The notes beneath the pieces were generated by a model. The model was not told the DNA's origin and did not search any database. It worked only from the letters and a program-made list of their open reading frames with translations. From PALSA-1004 sp963829085 (GTDB lineage: Bacteria; Pseudomonadota; Gammaproteobacteria; Burkholderiales; SG8-41), in assembly GCA_963829085.1 (NCBI GenBank), contig CAWHHJ010000012.1, positions 62,001 through 126,000 of the forward strand: a stretch of 64,000 nucleotides of DNA, in the 5' to 3' direction. Position 1 is the stretch's first letter. The number at the start of each line of letters is the position of its first letter. Position numbers and translations under genes: made by a program. Shown piece by piece: positions 45,082 to 54,432 of this stretch.

Positions 45082-46056
45082 ATGAGCAATCTGCATTCGA
45101 CACGAAAGATCCTCATCGTTCTTTTGCCGGTGCTTTTAGCGGGCGCCGTGCATGCGCTTGACTATCCAACGAAGCCCGCTCGATTACTCGTGGGCTTCGC
45201 GGCGGGCGGCGGTGTCGATGTCACTGCACGCATCGTGGCTGCCAAGCTGGGTGAATTGTGGGGCCAGCCCGTCATTGTCGATAATCGGGCCGGCGCCGGC
45301 GGCACTATCGCGAGCGACATTGCTGCCAAAGCGCCACCGGATGGGTATTCACTGCTCTTCTGCGGCATCTGGTCTCATGGAGTCGCGCCGTCGTTGTACA
45401 AGAAGCTGCCCTACGATCACTACAAGGATTTCACGCCGGTATCGATGATTGGTACGACGCCGAACGTTCTGGTGGTCAATCCTGCGGTGCCGGTGAAATC
45501 AGTGAGCGATTTCATCGCCTACACCAAGGCCAACGACGGCAAGATCATCATTGCGTCGCCCGGCGTGGGCAGCTCGCCGCACATGACGCTCGAACTTTTT
45601 CGTCTCACGACCGGCATCAACATCGTGCACGTGCCGTACAAAGGAGGCGCACCGGCTCTCACGGATCTTCTGGGCGGCCATCTGCAAGCAATGTTCGACA
45701 ACATGTCGACTCAGTTGGCTGTGATGAAGTCGGGCCGCACGCGTCCGCTTGCCGTTACGTCGCCCAAGCGCAGCGTGCATCTGCCTGATGTGCCGACAAT
45801 GCGCGAATCGGGCGTGCCGATAGATGTGACGGTCTGGTACGGGTGGTGCGCGCCCGCGGCGGTGTCGAAAGCGATTGTCGCGAAACTGAACGCTGATTTG
45901 CACAAAGTTTTGAGCGCGCCCGATACGCAGCGACGGCTCGTCGAGGTTGGCGTCGATCCCGCACCCTCGACACCCGAGCAGTTTGCAGCGTTCATCAAGT
46001 CGGAGACCGAAACCTGGGCACGAGTTGTCCGTGAAGCGAAGGTACCGCAGCAATAG
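45082..46056 (+). CDS. TctC/Bug substrate-binding protein
   Basis: 324 residues, start ATG 45082 with GGGAGG upstream. The signal peptide ends V-H-A-L-D before Y-P-T-K-P-A-R-L-L-V-G-F-A-A-G-G-G-V-D. Its first loop shares G-F-A-A-G-G-G with the Bug protein at 8048, while its strand is the standard V-P-Y-K-G-G-A-P-A-L-T-D-L-L-G. The second loop is I-V-D-N-R-A-G-A-G-G-T-I-A. It stands alone between the PF04392-type receptor and a secreted hypothetical protein, all on the plus strand. Confidence 0.93.
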   Translation: MSNLHSTRKILIVLLPVLLAGAVHALDYPTKPARLLVGFAAGGGVDVTARIVAAKLGELWGQPVIVDNRAGAGGTIASDIAAKAPPDGYSLLFCGIWSHGVAPSLYKKLPYDHYKDFTPVSMIGTTPNVLVVNPAVPVKSVSDFIAYTKANDGKIIIASPGVGSSPHMTLELFRLTTGINIVHVPYKGGAPALTDLLGGHLQAMFDNMSTQLAVMKSGRTRPLAVTSPKRSVHLPDVPTMRESGVPIDVTVWYGWCAPAAVSKAIVAKLNADLHKVLSAPDTQRRLVEVGVDPAPSTPEQFAAFIKSETETWARVVREAKVPQQ

Positions 46057-46275
46057 CGCGCTTTGTATCATCCAAGCAGAGCGTCCAAACGCGCAACGAT
46101 ATGAGTTGAATGCGCAACGCTTTCGTACTATTTATGAACGAGCCGGCAATCGCAGCGGGGAACTTCCGGACATTCCCGCCAGTCTTGCACCGTGACCGCT
46201 GCAGTTCATAACTCAAGCACGACCTAAAACGTTGGCTCGCACTTGAGCGTGTCAATCAACCGCAGGATTGGAAAC

Positions 46276-46959
46276 ATGTGCCGCTTCGCGATATTTGCGC
46301 TTATGTGTGTGAGCACAATGTGCTGGGCACAGAACGACCTGCGGAGTTGCCTCGCTGGTTTGGCCGGCGATCCCAGGTTCGCCTCGCTATCTGCGAAGTT
46401 GTCTCTCGGTGATGCAACGAGTATGTCTTCGGCGATGCTCGAAGATCGTTCTATTGCAAACCGCAATGAACGAGAGGCGATTGGCAATTGGGCCGCCGCG
46501 CGCAGCGAATGCGTAAAAGTCGCGAGCCGCGAAGGTAATGAAGTCTATCGCCCGCCGCTGCTGGCTTACAGCATTGAAGCCGAGAACAAGGTGATGGCGG
46601 CACTCAAGGAGCTCTACGATGGAAAGATATCTTTCGGTCAGTTCAGTCAGCGACGGCAGGCGATCGTCGAAGAGTTGCGTGACAAATCTGCGGCCTTGAA
46701 TCGCAGGATTCAGGATCAGAGAACGGCGGAAGAGCAGTCCGCGCGCCAGGCCCGCGAGGCCGAGCACACGCAGAAGGAATTGCAAGAGCTCGAGCGGCAG
46801 ACGTTACTTGCTCAACAGCAGGCGCAGGAAGCAAACGAGCGTCATATTCCATGGCGACGCATTGAGCCATATGCGTTGCGCGCTCCCGCATACGGTGGCG
46901 TACGCCCGTACCGCGACTGCTTTCGGTTCGGCAATCGAATCGTTTGTAATCCGCGGTGA
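46276..46959 (+). CDS. Exported hypothetical protein with coiled-coil region
   Basis: 227 residues from ATG 46276; 11 codons upstream are open too. The signal peptide ends M-C-W-A-Q. The mature part begins N-D-L-R-S-C-L-A-G-L-A. A long Glu/Gln/Arg-rich helix, roughly residues 145-200 (for example Q-R-T-A-E-E-Q-S-A-R-Q-A-R-E-A), looks like a coiled coil. The end has C-F-R-F-G-N-R-I-V-C-N, probably a disulfide-closed tail. I recognise no named family. It probably acts in the periplasm or at the surface. Confidence 0.72.
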   Translation: MCRFAIFALMCVSTMCWAQNDLRSCLAGLAGDPRFASLSAKLSLGDATSMSSAMLEDRSIANRNEREAIGNWAAARSECVKVASREGNEVYRPPLLAYSIEAENKVMAALKELYDGKISFGQFSQRRQAIVEELRDKSAALNRRIQDQRTAEEQSARQAREAEHTQKELQELERQTLLAQQQAQEANERHIPWRRIEPYALRAPAYGGVRPYRDCFRFGNRIVCNPR

Positions 46960-46991
46960 GCGCTCGCTCGACGCGGTGAGTGCTGATTCGG

Positions 46992-47963
46992 CTAGTCGGG
47001 TTTCATGCCCGACGCCTTCACGACCGGTGCCCAGCGCGCAATTTCTGCTTTCATAAAGGCGCGAAATTCATCCGGCGTGCTGCCCACCGGTTCGACCATT
47101 TCAGTGCCGAGGCGCTCCCGCACGTCCGCGCGCTGAAGCGTCTTCACGATTCTTGCATTGAGCTGAGCGACGATATCTTTCGGCGTGCCTGCAGGCGCGA
47201 GCATGCCGATCCACTGCGTCGCCTCGTAATCCGGGACACCGGCTTCGGCGATCGTCGGCAATTCGGGCACCAGCGCAAGGCGCTTCGCTGAGGTTACGGC
47301 GAGCGCACGTACGCGCCCTGCCTTTGCCTGTGGCAGCACCGTCGGCACCGTGGCAAACACCATCGACAGTTGGCCGGCGATCAGATCGCTGAGCGCCGGT
47401 GGCACGCCCTTGTACGGAATATTCTGAATGTCGGTGTTGGTCCGCAACTTGAAATACTCGGCAAGAATATGCGGATTGGAGCCGGAACCGGCGGAACCGT
47501 AATTCAGCACACCGGGTTTTGCCTTGGCAAGTGCGATCAGTTCGCTCACGGACTTGACCGGCAGCGCCGGGCTCACGGCGAGCATGTTCGGCATTTTCGC
47601 CAAGAGTGTGATCGCTTCAAAATCTTTTATCGGGTCATACGGTAGCTTCGAGTAGAGACTCGGATTGATGGCCATGATACCGATGCCCGCCGTCAGGAGC
47701 GTATAACCATCAGGCGCCGCGCGCGCGACAAGCTCGGTCCCGATGTTTCCGCCCGCGCCGGTACGATTGTCGATGATCAACGTTTGATCGAACGCCTCGT
47801 TCATTTTCTGGCTGATCAACCGCGACAGAATGTCCATACTGCCGCCTGCTGTATAGGGAACAACCACGCGCACCGGCTTGACCGGATAAGTCTGCGCAAG
47901 CGCGACGGCGCTCAACGTGAGCAACGCAGCAAGAGTGACGCCAAGTCGGTGAGCTTTACGCAT
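46992..47963 (-). CDS. TctC/Bug substrate-binding protein
   Basis: 323 residues. The signal peptide ends A-V-A-L-A-Q and Y-P-V-K-P-V-R-V-V-V-P-Y-T-A-G-G-S-M-D follows. Other blocks are I-I-D-N-R-T-G-A-G-G-N-I-G, S-A-G-S-G-S-N-P-H-I-L-A-E-Y-F-K and I-P-Y-K-G-V-P-P-A-L-S-D-L. The Y-F-K and N-P-H variants set it apart from the rest. It converges with the secreted hypothetical gene, with 32 bases between stops. The ATG at 47963 has only a weak ribosome site. Confidence 0.93.
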   Translation of the reverse strand: MRKAHRLGVTLAALLTLSAVALAQTYPVKPVRVVVPYTAGGSMDILSRLISQKMNEAFDQTLIIDNRTGAGGNIGTELVARAAPDGYTLLTAGIGIMAINPSLYSKLPYDPIKDFEAITLLAKMPNMLAVSPALPVKSVSELIALAKAKPGVLNYGSAGSGSNPHILAEYFKLRTNTDIQNIPYKGVPPALSDLIAGQLSMVFATVPTVLPQAKAGRVRALAVTSAKRLALVPELPTIAEAGVPDYEATQWIGMLAPAGTPKDIVAQLNARIVKTLQRADVRERLGTEMVEPVGSTPDEFRAFMKAEIARWAPVVKASGMKPD

Positions 47964-48189
47964 GCCGGTCTATCGGCGTGGGCAGCGGTCGCTGTTTCAT
48001 CGGTATAACATTTCTGCGTGCCTTTGCTGTAACGATTGTAAACCCGCGTGGCGGCTGCACACTGTGTACGCTCGAGTGCGGTATGGTCAGCAGCGATTCA
48101 GGGAGCGCGATTAGAATGCCAACAACATGGCGTCTTATGTCGTGCAGCTTAGCGGGCTTGCAAAAGCGTACTAAACGAAAGGAGTTCAA

Positions 48190-48633
48190 ATGGTATCGGA
48201 CCAAGTGAATGCGGACGAAGCGAATGCGGACGTAGTGAACGGAAGCTGTCTGTGCGGATCAGTGCGGTTCGAAGTGACGCTGCCGTTCGCGGACTTCCGC
48301 TATTGCTATTGCAGCCGCTGTCAGAAAGCGAGCGGCGGTGCGCACGTGGCGAATGGTTTCGTGCCGGAGCAGCAGTTCAAGTGGCTGGCGGGAGAATCAG
48401 ACGTTAAGCACTTCGATCTTCCGGGCGCCAAGCGCTTCTCGGTTGCGTTTTGTCAGCAGTGCGGCACGCGCGTTCCTCACAAAATCCGCACTACGACTAA
48501 CGTTCTCATACCTGCGGGATGCCTCGACGGCGATCCGGTTATGCGACCGCGCAGCAACATCTTCTGGAAATCCAAAGCCGACTGGTACATTGCGCCGGAT
48601 GCGTTGCCAAAATACGACGAATATAGTGCATGA
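48190..48633 (+). CDS. GFA-family zinc protein (glutathione-dependent formaldehyde-activating enzyme-like)
   Basis: 147 residues. The zinc ligands are expected in N-G-S-C-L-C-G-S-V (Cys20/22), C-Y-C-S-R-C-Q-K-A-S-G-G and C-Q-Q-C-G-T-R, the three Cys pairs of the family. It also has the conserved end W-K-S-K-A-D-W-Y. AAAGGAG lies before ATG 48190. The N-terminus has a short acidic repeat, N-A-D-E-A-N-A-D-V. Family members are mostly uncharacterised; formaldehyde activity is rare and should not be assumed. Confidence 0.92.
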   Translation: MVSDQVNADEANADVVNGSCLCGSVRFEVTLPFADFRYCYCSRCQKASGGAHVANGFVPEQQFKWLAGESDVKHFDLPGAKRFSVAFCQQCGTRVPHKIRTTTNVLIPAGCLDGDPVMRPRSNIFWKSKADWYIAPDALPKYDEYSA

Positions 48634-48818
48634 CGGTCGGCCGGCGAGACCACAAGTTGGTCAATGTGAGGGACCACTCAGCGTGAGGACCGCATAGCGC
48701 CTCCGTAAAGCGGGGGCAGAGCCGGCGGTGACGGCCGCCGGCATGTCAGATGGACTCTTCGTGACAATCGGCAACGACGTGGCTAGAATGCTGCGACGCC
48801 GCAAATCACGGAGTTTTC

Positions 48819-49637
48819 ATGGAAATCGCAGGAAAAGTAGGAGTTATAACGGGTGCTGCAAGCGGTATTGGCCGCGCAGTAGCGGCAGATTTGGCGCGCC
48901 GCAATGTGCGCGCTATGGCGCTCGTAGACATGGGCGATAACATCCACGCGGTCGCTGCTGAAGTAGACGCCGTCGCCGGCCGGCGGGTCGCTTATCCCTT
49001 TCAGGGTGATACAACCGACGACGCCTTCCGCGCGTCCGTTTTCGATTCCATGAGCAGCCAGTTCGACACCACCGTCACGATGTGCGTGCCGGCTGCCGGT
49101 ATTACGCGTGATGAGCTTGCGGTGCGGATCGACAAGGTTTCCGGCAAGGCGCGCATCTATCCCGTTGAACGGTTCAAGCAGGTCATAGATGTAAATCTGG
49201 TGGCGCCCGTCTACTGGGCGCTGGAGATGATCGGTCGCATCGCCGAGAATCGCGCTGCGCAGGGCCTCAAAAAGTGGCAGCCCTCCGAAGGCATGCAAGG
49301 CGCCATCGTGTTCATCGGCTCCGTTTCGTCGCAGGGCAATCGCGGACAAATCTCGTACGCGAGCACCAAAGCGGGTCTCGAGGGCGCAGCGGCGACGATC
49401 ATGAAAGAGGCAATCTACTACGGCGTTCGGTGCGGACTGATCCACCCGGGATTTACCGATACGCCGATGGTGCGCGCGTTAGGCGAGGATTACATCGGCA
49501 AGCATATATTGCCCTTTACGCAATTAAGCCGTCTGATCCGGCCCGAAGAGATTGCCGATGCGATCTGCTTCATGCTTGCCAATTCCGCCGTTAGCGGCGA
49601 GCTGTGGGCGGACGCCGGGTGGCACGCACCGGCGTAG
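48819..49637 (+). CDS. Short-chain dehydrogenase/reductase (SDR)
   Basis: 272 residues. NAD(P) binding is shown by G-V-I-T-G-A-A-S-G-I-G-R at residues 8-19, and the catalytic residues Ser168, Tyr180 and Lys184 appear in F-I-G-S-V-S-S and S-Y-A-S-T-K-A-G. The acidic residue after strand two (L-V-D-M, Asp37) favours NAD(H) over NADP(H). The end, G-E-L-W-A-D-A-G-W-H-A-P-A, is the typical SDR tail. CGGAG precedes the ATG. It is a single gene; the alcohol or ketone it acts on is not known. Confidence 0.93.
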   Translation: MEIAGKVGVITGAASGIGRAVAADLARRNVRAMALVDMGDNIHAVAAEVDAVAGRRVAYPFQGDTTDDAFRASVFDSMSSQFDTTVTMCVPAAGITRDELAVRIDKVSGKARIYPVERFKQVIDVNLVAPVYWALEMIGRIAENRAAQGLKKWQPSEGMQGAIVFIGSVSSQGNRGQISYASTKAGLEGAAATIMKEAIYYGVRCGLIHPGFTDTPMVRALGEDYIGKHILPFTQLSRLIRPEEIADAICFMLANSAVSGELWADAGWHAPA

Positions 49638-49726
49638 TTTTCGGTTGGTAGTTTTTGCGCGCTTCGTATCGCGCGCAAGGTTCGCTGCAACCGGTCACGG
49701 CTGCATGCGCACGATAAGCGAACCAG

Positions 49727-49936
49727 TTACATCGTGACCGTTCCCTTGCTCCACGGATACCAGTGCCAGCCGGGGCCGAACATATAGCCTGCTACCGCTC
49801 CGAGCAGCGCAAAAATCGCGATCAGAATGATCACTGCCGGGATTGCTGCGATCGCCCACTTCACCATGAGCACGACCATCGACCAGAACGGAATCTTGAC
49901 GTCCGTTACGACTACTTCACGTCTTTCGTTAGCCAC
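49727..49936 (-). CDS. Small inner-membrane protein (69 residues)
   Basis: The GTG start at 49936 is used because GAAGGA lies seven bases upstream; seven more codons upstream are open. A short polar start, A-N-E-R-R-E-V-V-V-T-D-V-K, is followed by one long or two closely spaced membrane helices from about residue 16 to 55, and an aromatic end, G-W-H-W-Y-P-W. The sharp division between polar and hydrophobic segments supports a real gene. Function unknown. Confidence 0.68.
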   Translation of the reverse strand: MANERREVVVTDVKIPFWSMVVLMVKWAIAAIPAVIILIAIFALLGAVAGYMFGPGWHWYPWSKGTVTM

Positions 49937-49972
49937 ACATTTCCTTCGTCTTTGCACATGCTGAGTTCGCGC

Positions 49973-50356
49973 TCAGATTCGCGCGGGTAACTGCGCAGTC
50001 GTTGATTGCCCGGTCTGTTCGGCCTTGCCGCTGCTTTGTTCCTCATCTTCGACCAGCACGAGCAGCGTCTCGCTTCCCAATGCGAACACTTCTTTTACTT
50101 TGCCGGTCACCTTTATTGTCTGTCCCTGCCTAGGCAGCGGCCGCTCAGTGACAACATTGATCTTTCCTGTCCTGTCATTGAGCGTGAAGTACTTGAAGAC
50201 GAACAACGACAGCACGCCCGTCACTTCTCCCTGCACCGTCACTGTGTGATCAACGTATGTTCTGGGGTCATTCAGAATTTCTTTTATGTAAGCGGCCTGA
50301 ACCTGGCTCGCTGCGAGAACCATACAAGCGCCGACCAGTAATCTCATGTTTGGCAT
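49973..50356 (-). CDS. Exported OB-fold-like hypothetical protein
   Basis: 127 residues from ATG 50356 (GAGGA upstream). The signal peptide ends S-Q-V-Q-A-A. The rest has alternating strands typical of an OB fold (V-T-V-Q-G-E-V-T-G-V, F-T-L-N-D-R-T-G-K-I-N-V-V, T-I-K-V-T-G-K-V-K-E-V) with a Ser/Glu/Gln-rich tail. Similar periplasmic OB-fold proteins are thought to bind small cations or oligomers, but the role here is unknown. It is 36 bases upstream of the small membrane protein gene on the same strand. Confidence 0.75.
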   Translation of the reverse strand: MPNMRLLVGACMVLAASQVQAAYIKEILNDPRTYVDHTVTVQGEVTGVLSLFVFKYFTLNDRTGKINVVTERPLPRQGQTIKVTGKVKEVFALGSETLLVLVEDEEQSSGKAEQTGQSTTAQLPARI

Positions 50357-50471
50357 ATCGTCCTCCATACACGGATATTGAGACGGATAGCTTACGCGTC
50401 TGGTAGCTACTAGCGCACGGAGTTTTATCTGGCGTCGTCGCCATGCCGGACCGGGTCGCCGGATGTGCTTG

Positions 50472-50822
50472 TTACTTCATCCCGGATAGCGGATTCAGCT
50501 CCATGATTTCGATGGATGCTTGCGGAATCCCTAAGTGTGGATGGTTAGCGAATAATTTCGCCGCGGCCTCATGAGATTCCGCCTGTACCACGCAATAAAG
50601 CATATTGTCGTTGCGCGCATCAGAGATACCTTGCGCAGTAACCCGTTTGGTCTTGCCAAGTCCCGCGGGCATGTCCGTGAGCATCGCCCCATGCTCTTTC
50701 ATCCAGGTCTGCCAGTCGGCTCTCATCTTGTCTTCCGCCGGCTTCCTCGTCTCGGGATCCGTTTTTGTCCAGGCTTCAATTACTGATACCGGCGCAAGAT
50801 ACAGGACAAAGAATTTTTTCAT
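50472..50822 (-). CDS. YCII-related (dimeric alpha-beta barrel-like) protein
   Basis: 116 residues. It starts K-K-F-F-V-L-Y-L-A-P, continues with W-Q-T-W-M-K-E-H-G-A-M-L-T and finishes V-V-Q-A-E-S-H-E-A-A-A-K-L-F-A-N-H-P-H-L, the pattern of YciI-like small alpha/beta proteins with a His/Asp pair. The His in N-H-P-H is in the expected place. Its role is unknown. It is a lone gene facing the PF04392 receptor gene across about 220 bases. Confidence 0.82.
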   Translation of the reverse strand: MKKFFVLYLAPVSVIEAWTKTDPETRKPAEDKMRADWQTWMKEHGAMLTDMPAGLGKTKRVTAQGISDARNDNMLYCVVQAESHEAAAKLFANHPHLGIPQASIEIMELNPLSGMK

Positions 50823-51042
50823 GATCGTTACCTTTGATTTTGCGGTTTGTTGAAGCCGACTGCGGTGTCACCGCGAATGACGACGTGTCGGCGCGAGAAC
50901 GCCACAGCCTGCGCAGTATAACGGTCCGGTGTGCGTGCCGCGAACCACGGCGCCAACGATATGGGATGTGCCGACACTTACTATTGCCGGTCGATTACAC
51001 TTGCCTGGTACAACCGCATGCTGTTGTGCTTGAGGGGGATGT

Positions 51043-52029
51043 ATGGTTACGCGCCGTCGAGTCGTCCTTGCGCTTGGGGCCTGTGCACTCGCACCGGGCG
51101 CATCCATCGGGCAGCAGCAAGGCAAACTACGGCGGATTGGCCACCTTTCCGGTAGCAGCAAGGCCGCTAACAAAGTCCTCATGGATGCTTTTCGCGAGGG
51201 CATGCGAGCGCATGGCCACGTCGAAGGCCAGACTTTCATCATGGATGAGCGCTATGCCGAAGGAAATTTCGAACGGCTGCCGTCCCTTATCCAGGAACTC
51301 ATTCAGCTCAAACCGGATGCGCTTCTGGTCGCAACTACGCCGGGAAATCTGGCTGCCAAGGCCGCTACATCAACGATTCCGATCGTCTTCGTCCTTGTCG
51401 CCGACCCTGTCGGTGCCGGCATTGTCCCAAGCCTTGCGCGCCAGGGCGGCAACGTCACCGGTGTTACGAACATCGTTGCCGAGCTCGGCGTTAAGCGTCT
51501 CGAACTGCTCAAGGAAATTTTTCCGAATGCGTCGCAGATAGCGATCATGGTGAATCCGAACGATCAGAACACGCCGCTGCAGATGCGATATGCAGAGGAG
51601 GGCGCGCGTCGGCTGGGCATCAAGCTGGGTCCAATACTCGAGGTGCGAAACCCCGGCGATCTGGAAAAGGCGTTCGAAGCAGCGTCGAAAGCGAACGCTC
51701 TTGCAGCAGTGAGGATGATTGACCCGCTCGTTTTTATGCTGCGCAAGCAGACTGCGGCGCTGTCAGTGAAGTATCGATTGCCCATGATTTTCCCGTCTCA
51801 AGAAGACGTCGATGACGGCGGACTCCTGTCGTATGGTGCGAATGCTCCCGATCAATTCCGGCAAGCGGCCACGATGGTGGACAAAATTCTTCACGGAACG
51901 AAACCCGCTGCGATTCCATTGGAGCAACCGACGAAATTTGATCTGGTGATTAATATGAAAACTGCTAAAGCGCTCGGTATCAAGTTTCCGAACTCAATTA
52001 TGGTTCAGGCGACCAAGGTCATCGAGTAA
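51043..52029 (+). CDS. ABC-type substrate-binding protein of the PF04392 (TrpX-like) type
   Basis: 328 residues with an R-R-R-V-V-L-A-L signal, cleaved near S-I-G-Q. It has R-Y-A-E-G-N-F-E-R-L-P-S-L, P-I-V-F-V-L-V-A-D-P-V-G-A-G-I-V and the end Q-P-T-K-F-D-L-V-I-N-M-K-T-A-K-A-L-G, nearly the same as in the protein at 44002, so the two are paralogues within 7 kb. GAGGGGG precedes the ATG. As there, no transport partner is adjacent. Confidence 0.92.
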   Translation: MVTRRRVVLALGACALAPGASIGQQQGKLRRIGHLSGSSKAANKVLMDAFREGMRAHGHVEGQTFIMDERYAEGNFERLPSLIQELIQLKPDALLVATTPGNLAAKAATSTIPIVFVLVADPVGAGIVPSLARQGGNVTGVTNIVAELGVKRLELLKEIFPNASQIAIMVNPNDQNTPLQMRYAEEGARRLGIKLGPILEVRNPGDLEKAFEAASKANALAAVRMIDPLVFMLRKQTAALSVKYRLPMIFPSQEDVDDGGLLSYGANAPDQFRQAATMVDKILHGTKPAAIPLEQPTKFDLVINMKTAKALGIKFPNSIMVQATKVIE

Positions 52030-52262
52030 CGGCCTCGGAATCTTCGTCGGCTTACTTCATGGATTCAACTGAACTCATGCAGCGCCGGTTTTTGTGTGAA
52101 TGGAAATAATCGAGCACCGTGTAATGGCGAGCGCAAGAACGCCAGAGTTGCGCCTCGATGAGATCAGCTTCGTCCTGCACTGGTAAGTCGAAAGAGCGAT
52201 ACTTGCGCATACACTGAGTTCTTCAGTGCATGCGCTGGATTACCGTTCACATCGGAGGATTC

Positions 52263-53378
52263 ATGTTTCACCAATTCGTTGAGATGTGCTCACGCCGCAT
52301 GCGCTCGACCGCGGCAGCCTGCATCACTGTTACGCTCGCTTGCGGCAGTCCGATGGCGGCGTTCGCACAGGCGTCTTCTGCAGAGCTGCCGGTTGTGGTG
52401 GTGCTGTCCACGGGTGGCACGATCGCCGGTCGTGGCGGATCGAGCACCAGTCTCACCGAGTACAAGTCCGGCTCCATACTCGGCTCTGAACTGGTTGATG
52501 CAGTGCCGGAAATCAAGCAGCACGCTACTGTGCGAGTCGAACAGATCGCGAACATCGGCAGCACCAACATGAATCCGGGCATATGGCTGAAGCTCGCGAC
52601 GCGCATCAATGCGATTTTTAGCGAAGACCCGAAGGTGGCCGGAGTCGTGATCACTCATGGCACAAACACACTCGAAGAAACCGCGTACTTTCTGAATCTC
52701 ACCGTGAAGCACGACAAGCCGGTGGTACTCGTCGGCTCGCAGCGACCGGCCACTGCGATAAGCGCCGATGGACCTCTGAATTTGCTGAATGCGATACGTG
52801 TGGCAGGCACGCCCGAAGCACGCGGCAAGGGTGTGCTGGTGGTAATGAACGAGGCGATCAATGGTGCGCGCGACGTCACGAAGTCGAACACTTACCGTGT
52901 GGAGGCCTTCCGCTCCGGTGAGCTCGGTTACCTCGGCTTTGTCGATTCCGACGAGGTCGCGTTCTATCGAGCGTCGACAAAGCGCCACACCGCGCGCTCT
53001 GAATTCGATGTCGGCAAAATATCCACTCTGCCGAAGGTCGAGATTCTGTACGCGTATGCGGAGCCGAGCGTGGATGCAATCAAAGCAGTCGGCGCGGCGG
53101 GCGCAGGCGGTATCGTGTTTGCGGGCACCGGTGCCGGTGGTCTATCGGATGGCGAACGCGCGGCGATCAAGGCACTTGGTCCGGTCGAGTCGCGGCCGGT
53201 CGTCGTACGCTCGAATCGGACCGGGAACGGACGCGTGATAGCGCGTAAGGAATATGACGCCGAATACATGGTGGCCGGCGACAACTTGAATCCGCAGAAG
53301 GCGCGCGTGTTACTGATGGTGGCGCTTACGAAAACGCGGGATCTCGCGGAGATTCGGCGTATCTTCAGGGAGTATTGA
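52263..53378 (+). CDS. ansB: Periplasmic (type II) L-asparaginase/glutaminase
   Basis: Hydrolyses asparagine, and often glutamine, to the acid and ammonia in the periplasm. The signal peptide ends A-A-F-A-Q. The first signature V-L-S-T-G-G-T-I-A-G holds the catalytic Thr of the flexible loop, and the second, V-I-T-H-G-T-N-T-L-E-E-T, holds the Thr-Asp/Glu-Lys relay (a downstream Lys in the F-L-N-L-T-V-K-H-D-K region). The length, 371 with signal, is typical. GGAGG precedes ATG 52263; 11 upstream codons are open but skipped. It stands alone. Confidence 0.93.
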   Translation: MFHQFVEMCSRRMRSTAAACITVTLACGSPMAAFAQASSAELPVVVVLSTGGTIAGRGGSSTSLTEYKSGSILGSELVDAVPEIKQHATVRVEQIANIGSTNMNPGIWLKLATRINAIFSEDPKVAGVVITHGTNTLEETAYFLNLTVKHDKPVVLVGSQRPATAISADGPLNLLNAIRVAGTPEARGKGVLVVMNEAINGARDVTKSNTYRVEAFRSGELGYLGFVDSDEVAFYRASTKRHTARSEFDVGKISTLPKVEILYAYAEPSVDAIKAVGAAGAGGIVFAGTGAGGLSDGERAAIKALGPVESRPVVVRSNRTGNGRVIARKEYDAEYMVAGDNLNPQKARVLLMVALTKTRDLAEIRRIFREY

Positions 53379-53534
53379 CCGCCCGCCTAAGATACCCGAT
53401 AACGACGTATGAATTGTTACATCTGTGATGGGATTTTCCTGTGCGTGAGCGCGTCGAAGTAGAGCGCATGGCATAAACGTTCGCCTTGCTACGCCGCCCC
53501 CGTCGTTCGCGTGCCACGACAAAGGAGTAAAGAC

Positions 53535-54191
53535 ATGAAACCGTTTATTCTGAGTTTCGCGATGCTGTCGATGGTGTGCGCAACGGCGACGAGCGAATTG
53601 GCATTCGCGCGTGGCGGCTCCGCTGGCCACTCCGGAGGTTTCCATTCCGGCGGCTCCGCTGGCCGCTCCGCGGGTTTCAATTCCAGCAACTCCACTGCCC
53701 ATGCGGCGGGTTCGCATTCCGGCAGCCGTGCAGGACTCTCCGGCTTTAGCGGCAGCCGCGCCACACTTTCAGCGTTCAACGGGCGTTCGGCAGGATCGGT
53801 GCGGTTTAGCTCTCCTCCGGCAAGTGTCCGCTTCCACGGTCGTTCCGCCGTTGCCCGCTTCGGGCACCCTGCTCGAATTTCGCACTTCAGAGGTTCGCAT
53901 GCGGGTATCGGGATCGTCGCTGTAGCGCCCGCTTTCTGGTATCCGCCGCCGCCTTATTACTACTCGTCACCGGCGTACTACGACCCCGCCTACTACTATT
54001 CGCCGCCAATTGGCGTGACGGCGGTGCCATCGGTGTACGAGGAACAGAGCGCGCAACCAGCGCCGCAGGGGTCGTCACAGTCGCAAGGGAACTGGTGGTA
54101 TTACTGCGAGGAGTCTAAGTTGTTTTATCCATATGCGACGGAATGTCCAGGCGGCTGGCAGCAGGTGGCGCCGCAGCCACCGTCGGGTTGA
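53535..54191 (+). CDS. Secreted Gly/Ser/His-rich protein with Tyr/Pro-rich and W-Y-Y-C C-terminal regions
   Basis: 218 residues from ATG 53535 (AAGGAG upstream), with a signal peptide ending E-L-A-F-A. Residues about 25-70 are a low-complexity repeat of Gly, Ser, His and Ala (G-G-S-A-G-H-S-G-G-F-H-S-G-G-S-A-G-R). A Tyr/Pro segment, P-P-P-P-Y-Y-Y-S-S-P, follows. The end, N-W-W-Y-Y-C-E-E-S and Y-P-Y-A-T-E-C-P-G-G-W, is a motif I know from many proteobacterial surface proteins. The DNA of the repeat part shows short direct repeats, so length variation among strains is expected. Function unknown, perhaps cell surface. Confidence 0.82.
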   Translation: MKPFILSFAMLSMVCATATSELAFARGGSAGHSGGFHSGGSAGRSAGFNSSNSTAHAAGSHSGSRAGLSGFSGSRATLSAFNGRSAGSVRFSSPPASVRFHGRSAVARFGHPARISHFRGSHAGIGIVAVAPAFWYPPPPYYYSSPAYYDPAYYYSPPIGVTAVPSVYEEQSAQPAPQGSSQSQGNWWYYCEESKLFYPYATECPGGWQQVAPQPPSG

Positions 54192-54280
54192 TCGTCGTCG
54201 TATTGGTGACGGCGTTCGTGTAGTTTAAGCGAACGCAACGATCGAGCTGTGGTTGAACACGCGGTCATTCGTGTTGGCGT

Positions 54281-54432
54281 GATGGTATCGCCGCGCTCAA
54301 CCCATCCTACGGTTGGCGCCCTGCGATCGAACCATGAGCGTACGATTTTCGCCGCGACGATCATCTCGCAGGTGGGTTAACGCAGGTTAAATCCCAGCTT
54401 CGTAGGATGGGTTGAGCACGGCGATACCCATC
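54281..54432. repeat. Pair of inverted repeats of about 31 bases
   Basis: 54281-54311 reads gatggtatcgccgcgctcaa followed by cccatcctacg. 54401-54432 is its reverse complement with one extra base and one substitution. The arms, about 90 bases apart, could fold into a long hairpin if transcribed. They resemble the REP-type repeats that decorate spaces between genes. No coding frame is supported here. Confidence 0.72.

Noticed and set aside
49655..49678. TTGCGCGC/GCGCGCAA hairpin after the SDR gene as terminator
   Set aside because: No T run follows the stem on the plus strand and only A follows on the minus strand.
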